Below are positions 56,493 to 64,000 of a DNA stretch of 64,000 bases, piece by piece. Below the pieces are notes generated by a model that saw nothing but the letters and a program-made list of their open reading frames with translations, searched no databases and was not told the origin of the DNA. This DNA comes from Gnetum montanum (lineage: Eukaryota; Streptophyta; Gnetopsida; Gnetales; Gnetaceae). A program made the position numbers and the translations under genes. The stretch lies in the NCBI GenBank assembly GCA_015680685.1, contig MNCI01020989.1:111524-175523 (forward strand), written 5' to 3'. Within the stretch, counting starts at the first letter, position 1; every line of letters starts with the position of its first letter.

Positions 56493-58960
56493 ATGTCTTC
56501 TTCTTCTCATGAAAGCACTTCACCACCTAGGGATCACACAAGAGACAGTCAGCGGTCTAACACACATAACCAATAATCGTCAATTCCTCAATAGTATCGG
56601 GTGGTATATACTCATCGTGATGAGTATATACCCAAATTTACTTTTATCCTCCATCAGGACAAACAACTGCGTTGGTGATACTTGTAAGGTAACATAGTGT
56701 TACCCCTAGATCGGGCAGCCCTAACATGCTCCTTCATGCTCTTGCATAGATAGGCATGACGTAGCTATACGCTGAATACATTGCAAAAGATTATGACACA
56801 AGAGATTACCATCCCACAGAGGTGCAATGTTAACGGTTCACCTATCATAAGTGAAATCAAGGGTGGTGAGCCTATTTCAATAGGTTTTCCACAAAATGAT
56901 GTTCCCACTCCTCACGATGGTGAGGAGGTAGGGTATCAGAACCTACACTCTACGATTCACAACCCTCGTTCTAATTCCCATGAACACCAAGTGTTCGATG
57001 AGGGAACATAGACACATGACAAAGGTAAGAAATTTGATCATCATCACGATCAGGGCCGTAGCCACCAAAGAGAAGGTAAGAAACATTGTCATGGTGATGA
57101 TTCCCCTTCTTCTTCCCCTTCATCGCACCATTCACCCTCTCCTTTCACATTCGAACGTAGTTACAAAGAGCACAACCATGAGGATAAGGGTAAGGATAAG
57201 CAAAATGAGAGACCTTGATGAGAGAGTTGAGAGTGAGTACAAGGGCATTCTAGAGAGTCAAGACATATAAGGGAAAGTAGAAAACTACGTAGGCATCATA
57301 GACGTCATGAGAGAGATGATCATGACGAACCCCTACTTGCCACCCGAAGTATGTTAGATATTACTGAGGTAGTTAGAATACCTACAAGGCACTAGAAAGA
57401 TAGCTGAATCAAGATACTAAACATGAATAATATCCCATGATTTGAGGGGGGATACAATGCTGATCTACAAAATCACTTACAGGCATTCCACAATGCCTGT
57501 GCCTTGCAGAATATTGAAAATGAGTGGTAGGACACTCATAAAAGAAGTAGAAATTTGGTACCAGTCCTTAGAACCGAAAACCATTAGGAGGTGAAGTACA
57601 ATGATAGAATTATTTAACGATAAATACCAAACATACTCCAGAGTGTCCAACTTGCGTAAGCAGATCCAAGGATGGAAGCAGGGTAATCATGAATCCTTGG
57701 ATGCTACCATGGGCTGATATTATGCATTACTACATCATTGCCTAGGCCATGATTATGCACAATGGGATCAACTACGCCACCTCGTAGATGGGCTAAAACA
57801 TGAAACCAAGAGAAACCTTGGGACATATGCCCAAGGGAGATTATCTGAACTTAGGTCCCATGAAGTTCATAGGTTGTTGGAGCAAATAGCTAAGGAAGAA
57901 GGGGAGCTACGGATAATAGAAAGCATGGAAGAATATAACCATGATCCTTCCCTCTAAAAGAAGGAAGTAAGATTCTATGAGGAAGAGGATGAGTCACCAC
58001 TTGAAGAAAAACCTTGCCTCTTCAAAAGTTAACAACCAAAGTGTCGGCCAAGGTAGATCAAATGTGGGACCCCTTAGACAGTAGATTCGAAACTATTTTG
58101 AAAATTGTAGAGTGTAAGGAACAAATTAGTGACCATGATAAGAAAAAGTGGAGACATTCAAACCATGCACGTAACAAGGGTAAGGAAAAAATGACTATCT
58201 CTGATGAGGTTGTGGATTCGGATACAGACAATGACGGTGGATGTGAGATCTGCCAATATGACCATCCTAAGGGATGTTGCCCAATAATCTCACATCTGCA
58301 AGAGTCTGAGGTGTATGCACTCAACCCAAGACTTAACAAACAGCAAGCACCCCAAAGGTTACCTTATCCCCAAGTTAACCCAAGGAAGTTCCACCAACTG
58401 TTAACATATTACCCAAGTGGAACTCTGTCACAACCTATCAGGAAACACCAGTAGTGGCAATACCCACAGTCATGTGGGATGCCACCACCTTGGTAACAAT
58501 ACCCTTACTGAAAACTAGACCCATATGGCTATTACATGCAACAACTAGTTTCTCCAATTGACTCTATGGATCACGTAACCCCACAATGTCACTACCAAGT
58601 TCAGGAGTATTTTAGGACTCCTTCTCCTATGGGAGACACACCACATACATACCATCCTCTGAATCCATCTGCCACTCTTACATCGATAGTTCCACTATCA
58701 ACTGCTCCAACAATGCAAGGGGTATGCCCCACTTAACCGCAACAACCCAATGTCCCGAGGGCTTCGAATCCTCAAACCATAGTTGGTTCTGAAAATATTA
58801 TGCTGAAAAGACATTTCTTCAGAACCAACAATCCAACTAAGCCATCACCATCACAAGTGGTTGAACATCTACACACCTCCACACCAAATAAAGCTTTGGG
58901 ACCCCCTTTAAACCAACCACAGAGCTCAACGCATACGGTTATGTTAACACATACAGTCAC
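56493..58960 (+). pseudogene. gag of element C
   Basis: The start codon at 56493 opens MSSSSHESTSPPRDHTRDSQ. A His/Asp/Ser-rich basic part follows (57010-57190, SSSPSSHHSPSP). The core is at 57340-57700 (VVRIPTRH, MNNIP, AFHNACALQNIENEW). An open stretch at 58014-58454 carries LTTKVSAKVDQMWDPLDSRF, a coiled-coil-like basic part and the intact knuckle CEICQYDHPKGCCP, then SHLQESEVYALNPRL. A Pro/Gln/Tyr-rich linker follows (58350-58740). The knuckle has QY where many plant Athila/Tat-like knuckles have GG. Stops at several places. Confidence 0.75.
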
Positions 58961-59531
58961 TGACTAGATCAAGGTCGGCCACCTTCCCAGGAAATTCTCT
59001 GATCCTGGAAGTCCTCTAATCTACCTCCAAGTTGCTAAGAATGAACCATGTAAAGCCCTTCTGGACTCAGGTTCTGGAGTTAACTTAACATCATATAAGA
59101 TGTACAAATCCTGGAACCTACCTCCACTAAAGAAGAGTAATGTTCGACTCGAGCTAGCCGACCAGTCCATCACTATCCCCTTGGAACTGGTGGAGGACAT
59201 CGTTACCACTGTGAGTGGTTTGTCATATCTAGCTAATTTCTTAGTGATTCAGGTAAATAACAGTAAGGGGGACTTTCCAATAATAATGGGAAGAGCATGG
59301 ATGAGCACTTTAGATACATGCCTAGGTATCCGTGATCTTTCCCTGGAAATATCCAAGAAGAACCCCTTTGGAAAGATTGAGAAGAAGAAAATTCCATGCA
59401 TCACGTACAATGACACCAAGTGCCATTGCGTGCAGAAATCATGGGTTATGCTAAGTTTAGCATTGCCTGCATGTGATCAGTGTGCACAAGAAATTATTAT
59501 ACAAAGGTGCCTGTATGCAATAGCCACATGA
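58961..59531 (+). pseudogene. Protease of element C
   Basis: The active site at about 59065 reads ALLDSGSGVNLTSYKMYKSW, with the DSG triad kept. The long open stretch 59100-59531 continues through RLELADQSITIPLELVEDIV, FLVIQVNNSKGDFPIIMGRAW and KKIPCITYNDTKCHC to QRCLYAIAT. It is the best-kept protease of the window. A stop at about 58965 separates it from gag. Confidence 0.8.
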
Positions 59532-59549
59532 CAAGAGGACACCCTATGA

Positions 59550-60720
59550 ATGATGGATGATCAAGAGAGTGACTCAATAACATACATGGAATTAACTGAG
59601 GGAATAACTAGTGCTTACATTAGAAGCATAGACACACTTGAGCAAGTCCGTTACCAACTTCCCAACCTTAGCCTTGAAAACATCAACTGGGGAAAGTTGG
59701 AAATTCCTGAGAAATTTAAACAAGATCCCCTTGATTTGAAACCATTGCCCACTGGTTTGGAGTACATGACTCTTGAAAATGGAAAACCGGTAATTATCAA
59801 CGTAAAACTTGTTTCCAACCAAAAAGAAAGACTGTTGAAGGTGATAAATAAGTGGTCAAAAGCCTTTGCCTAGTCATATCTTGAGTTAACTGGAATTGAT
59901 CCTAGGATATGCCAGCATAGGATTTACACGAAGCCCTCCATGAAACCTCGAAAACAACCACAGAGGCAATTGAACCCAAAATTGAAACAAATAGTAAAAG
60001 AAGAGATAGAATAGCTCCTCAAGGCTGGGCTGATAATCCCATTGCTAATAGTGAATGGGTTCTCTAGTACTTGTGCCTAAGAAGGAAGGAAAATGGAGGG
60101 TGTGTATAGAATTTATGCTGCTAAACATGGCATCATTCAAGGATCACTTTCCATTGTCATTCGTTGACCAAGTCTTGGACACTATAGTGGGGCATCACTA
60201 TTATATTTTTCTGGATGGGTATAGTGGATATAAATAAATATGAATAGCACCAGAAGATCAAGCCAAAACAATGTTCACTAATCCCTAGGGAATGTTTGCA
60301 TATAAACAAATGTCATTTGCTTGTGTAATGCTTCTGCCACATTTCAACATTTAGTTCTAAGCATATTTCAATAGTAGATAGGGAACAGAGTGGAAGTCTT
60401 TAAGGATAACTTCTCCATGTATGGGACAAGCTTTGATTAAGCCCTGGACCAATTAGAGAAATTGCTAAAATGATGTGTAGAAACCAACCTGAAGCTCAAC
60501 TAGTGAAAAAGCCATTTGATGATTCAAGAGGATGTAGTACTAGGGCATAAGATTTCACAGTAAGGAATAGAGGTAGACCTAGAAAAGGTTAAAGTCATCC
60601 AAGGAATCACCCAAAAACCAGAAACTATTAAAGACATTCAGTCATTCCTTGGACACACTAGCTACTACAGGAAATTCATTCAGAACTTCTCCAAGATTGC
60701 CAAACCCTTGGTAGAATTAA
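59550..60720 (+). pseudogene. Reverse transcriptase of element C
   Basis: The linker and N-terminal part are open at 59550-59873 (RYQLPNLSLENINWGKLEIP, TGLEYMTLENGKPVIINVKL). After a stop and a frameshift, 60055-60237 gives LVLVPKKEGKWRVCIEFMLL and FVDQVLDTIVGHHYYIFLDG. The region equivalent to FMDD near 60400 reads FKDN, losing Met and one Asp. A FLGHTSYYRKFIQNFSKIAK segment (about 60650) ends the domain. Not functional. Confidence 0.75.
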
Positions 60721-61200
60721 CGAAGAAGGATGCACCATTAGAATGGACCAAGGAATGTGAACGAGCATTCCAAACCCTACAACAAAGGCTTGTGGAAACT
60801 CCCATTCTACAAGCCCCTGACTAGTCTAGACCATTCCATATAATGACCGATGCATCTAATTATGCCTTAGGAGCTGTACTAACACAGTTAGATGAACAAA
60901 AACACCCTTATTACATCCACTGTGCGAGCAAGACTATCGCTGGTGCATAACTCAACTACACAACTATAGAAAAGGAATTAATGGCTGTAGTGTTTACACT
61001 AGAAAAATTTAGGCACTATGTATTAGGCTACAAAGTTTACATTCATATGGATCATAGTGGAATTAGGTTCCTCATGAACAAGCCAACAGTTAGCCCTCGT
61101 ATTATACGTTGGCTGGTAATCCTTCAAGAGTTTGACCTAACGATAGTAGATCAAAAGGGCACCAATAATGTAGTTGCAAATCACTTATCTCGGTTGCGCT
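60721..61200 (+). pseudogene. RNase H of element C
   Basis: HIMTDASNYALGAVLTQLDE, then EKELMAVVFTLEKFRHYVLG (60981 on), IHMDHSGIRFLMNKPTV and VVANHLSRL. The last corresponds to the usual VADHLSR, with catalytic Asp changed to Asn. Contiguous with RT. Confidence 0.75.
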
Positions 61201-62459
61201 GGGATAGCAAAGAGGATGAATATGCCATATCTGATCATTTTCCTAATAAAACTCTCTTTGTCGATGTAGTGAACAACCAATCCATGGGCATGAATTGGTA
61301 TAGTAGCATTTTCACCTATCTCCTTTCCCAACAAACACCACAGGGGTTGGACTTTAGGAAGAAGCAATAGTTTCTTCACAAAACCAAGTACTTCATGGAG
61401 ATCAGAGGATAACTTTACAAAGTCTATCCTGACAGCTTGGTTCGATGGTTTGTACCCGATGTGGACCAACTAAGAGTTCTCTAGGATGCTCATGAGGGCC
61501 CTTGTGGGGTTCATTATGCAGGGAGATGAACGACCATCAAAATCTTTCTTGCAGGATATTACTGGCCAACACTATTTTAGGATTCCCACCATTTTATCCA
61601 ATCCTGCGAGCATTGTCAACATGATGGTGGAATGACTGCTAGAATGGAGGATCCACAACAATGGATTCAACCTTTGGAACCCTTCGATATCTAGGGAATA
61701 GACTTTATGGTGCCCATTACACCTATGTCCAATGGAAAAGCCTGTATCATTGTTTCTATTGACTATCTTACAAAATGGGCCAAAGCAACTGTTGTAACAG
61801 ACTACACATCATCTACAACTACATAATTTATACAACAACAAGTCATAAATAGGTTTGGTATGCCGTGTGCACTTATCTCAAATAACAGAACGCATTTCAT
61901 GGGTGCAACCTTTCAAAAATTGATGCAACACTTAGGGGTTGAACATAAATTAACTACACCTTATCACCCCCAAGCTAATGGCCAAGCCAATATCACTAAT
62001 CGGGAGATTACTAGAATATTAACAAGGAAAATTAGCAAATATCGGCGAGATTGGAGTACTAAAATAAATGATGCTCTCTGGGCATACCGCTCCACTTGGA
62101 AACTCCCTACAAGCTACTCCCCCTATGAGTTAGTGTACAAAAAACTCCCAAAGCTTCCAATTCAAAATGAGCTCTGTACACTGTCCATGGCATGTGACCT
62201 CCACCTTGACCTTGATCTAGCACAAAAACAAAGATTGGCAACTTTAAACGTACTAGACAAGAATAGATTGGTTGCCCTATCATCAAACGAGTTACACAAG
62301 GCACATAACAAGCAACGTCATGACTTAAGAATTCAAATGGTTAAGTACCAACTAGGAGATAAGGTCCTTTATTGGAACCCCACGCATGTACCACAAAGCA
62401 CAAAATTTCAAACATTGTGGGAAGGACCTTACATTATTCATACAACCTTCCCCTCATGA
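61201..62459 (+). pseudogene. Integrase of element C
   Basis: The HHCC region lies at 61480-61640 (DAHEGPCGVHYAGR, then SCEHCQHDGG). The first core Asp is in GIDFMVPITPMSN (about 61700). The longest open stretch of the element (61860-62459, 199 codons) starts inside the core with ALISNNRTHF, where the second catalytic Asp is Asn. The usual Glu region reads NGQANITNREI, so the Glu is lost as well. The C-terminal part (AYRSTWKLPTSYSPYELVY, KVLYWNPTHVPQSTKFQTLW, EGPYII) is intact and corresponds to the GPY/F module. Confidence 0.82.
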
Positions 62460-64000
62460 GCCATGACAATATACAAGCTTGAAAGCCCTGATAAGAGATT
62501 ACTGGTCAACATGCAACAAACAAAACCCTTCCATGAACTAAGAACATCCAATGAAAATTACATCTCTGATAACAGATGACCTTTCTCATTATTTCGGATC
62601 TCTTCCTTTCAATTAAATCATGGGGAAGATGACCACCTATGCTAATTAATTGAGGTCCTCAGTTCTTTTAAGTTTTTGTTTTGCACATTTTTCTTTTACA
62701 GATTTCTTTAACTTTTCTTATTTTTGTTTTACAACATCATTTATACTTTTTCATTTATTTTTGTGTGTCTTATCCATTTTGTTAAGTTTGTCATGCAATA
62801 AGTGCTCTTAATGATGGTGTGAACTATTTTCTATTGGTTGCTAATGTTTGGTTTTTACCTTTAAGTTACAACATTGATACTAAGGTATGGTTCTTTTGAT
62901 ATAGTAAGCAATGAGTTCACATCACCCACGCATCCATAAATTTCTATGGTCTCTCTCAGCTTGGAAATGTACAATCCCTTTCTAAATAAGAACTATCAAC
63001 AAATCGATGACTAGGCATTTCTCAAACTAAAGAAGGACTCAAGGATTGAAAATGGTGTGACTTCAAGGGGATTTGATGCATTTGCGTTGGCCGTTCTCTT
63101 GGGTGCTTAAATGTTTTCTTCTTGAGTTTTCCTTCCTGTTCCAATGATTGCCATATTATCGAGAAGTTAAGTAAATAAAAATAATAAGTCTTTGCATGGT
63201 GTCGTTCCCACGAAAAAACACATAAAAAAGTGAGAATTCAAAGCACACCCCTTAGACAAAATAATCATTTTGGCTACAAGCATTGGTTATGGAACTGAAA
63301 TAAACATGTTCCCTCCAACTAAGGCCCTTCTCACTTCCCATTTTCTCCTCCTTCGTTTCATCAGAATGGTGGTGGCTCTATGGTGAAGGAATTTTTGTTA
63401 CTTCAAGTGGATGGATTGGCTAAATGCATTAATGCAAAGTCACTAGATGTAGCTTGTTTAAGGCCAACCTTGGAATGGGATCTACTAAGTCACATTAATC
63501 ATTAAAACACACAAGGGGTTGTACACCACCTTGTTCTTGAGATTCCATTCCATTCTCTTTTTTCCATCCTTCTTTGCCCATTTATCAGCTCATTGCTGGT
63601 TGTATCAATAGTCCCTATCTTAGTGGATGCATTGTTTTCTTTTTGATAAATTCTTGTGGTTAAGACTTTAACTCTTGTTTCTAAATGACATTCCTAGAGC
63701 CTATGGACTCTTTGAATGTGGGATTGTCAGGGCATTAAGGGCATGAGCCTACTTTGGGGAGGACCCATTGGCATTCCTATTTGGTGCACCAATTAAATTC
63801 TTTCCCTTAACATTTTGCAGTCAACTCTATTTTGTTCATTTCCATCTTGACATCCATTTCATCGACATTATAGTTGTTTCTTTTTCTTCATCCTTCTTCA
63901 TCCTTCTCTTTTTCCATTCTCTCACTACCGGAGGTTCATGATTAGTCATGGGGGTCATGGAGGTTCTCCTGGCCCCTACACCTTGGGTAGTCATCATTAG
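62460..64000 (+). other. Element C 3' untranslated region (continues past the window)
   Basis: It contains the box TCATGGGGAAGATGACC (62618-62634), a T-rich array (62660-62760), the GGGCATGAGCCTACTTTGGG block (about 63740) and GTCATGGGGGTCATG (63945), the internal polypurine-like copy. No envelope-like frame was recognised after integrase. It matches A positions 280-1797. Confidence 0.65.

Larger units (their letters stand above)
55578..64000 (+). mobile_element. Element C: full-complement Ty3/gypsy element, 3' end outside window
   Basis: The plus-strand order is 5' LTR, primer site, leader, gag, protease, RT, RNase H, integrase, 3' UTR. It is inserted in H2's 5' LTR. Comparison with A (1797-3213) predicts about 0.5 kb more UTR and then the 3' LTR beyond the window. 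Stops and frameshifts make all genes non-functional, but longer frames survive than in most other copies. Confidence 0.9.

Noticed and set aside
62460-64000. Envelope-like ORF after integrase
   Set aside because: No frame of adequate length and no signal peptide or membrane segment pattern; sequence is repetitive UTR.

Overview
This window looks like nuclear DNA of a seed plant with a large, repeat-dense genome. It is AT-rich and poor in CpG, and I find no intact host gene. Almost everything is decayed LTR retrotransposon of one broad Ty3/gypsy (Metaviridae) group. The primer-binding sites resemble a 3' tRNA-Asp match (TTGGYRCCRTTGYY...), as in plant Athila/Tat elements. The LTRs begin TGATGAG and end CTCATCA, and gag carries a CX2CX3HX4C zinc knuckle. 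A gymnosperm would fit, but the sequence does not prove it. Every gag and pol region is broken by stops and frameshifts, so all are annotated as pseudogenes.

Layout. 1-3213: 3' part of plus-strand element A (pol deleted), ending in its 3' LTR. 3214-16804: minus-strand element G1, which carries a SINE-like tRNA head and an L1-type LINE fragment at its left end. Element H1, a gag-only minus-strand element with both LTRs (8786-16312), is nested in G1's 5' LTR. 16805-17843: AT-rich filler. 17844-18321: promoter-like repeat R1. 18340-23788: minus-strand element I, inserted in the gag of minus-strand element J (23789-26584); the left ends of both are lost. 26585-30848: AT-rich sequence holding repeat R2 (28353-28839), a worn LTR and a tRNA-like SINE head. 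30849-42232: plus-strand element F, with nearly full gag-pol; its 5' LTR is split by minus-strand element E (31586-34724), which is flanked by a CTCAG target duplication. 42233-46142: unrecognised locus K with promoter-like sequence, a possible intron and coiled-coil-like coding remains. 46143-55577: second copy of the G/H block (G2, H2). 55578-64000: plus-strand element C, inserted in H2's 5' LTR; it has a full coding complement, and its 3' end lies beyond the window.

The history is layered. H entered G. The composite, including its gypsy/LINE junction, exists twice about 42.9 kb apart in the same orientation. C then split one copy, and A abuts the other. E entered F, and I entered J. Four elements (A, E, H, I) each lost the RT-integrase core through a different deletion. 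Transitions of the 5-methylcytosine deamination type have worn down primer-binding sites and zinc-knuckle codons. I did not find a convincing new biological system. The observations most worth checking are locus K, the R1/R2 promoter-like pair, the gag-only element H, the two kinds of palindromic U3 array, and the repeated polypurine-tract-like boxes in the 3' untranslated regions.
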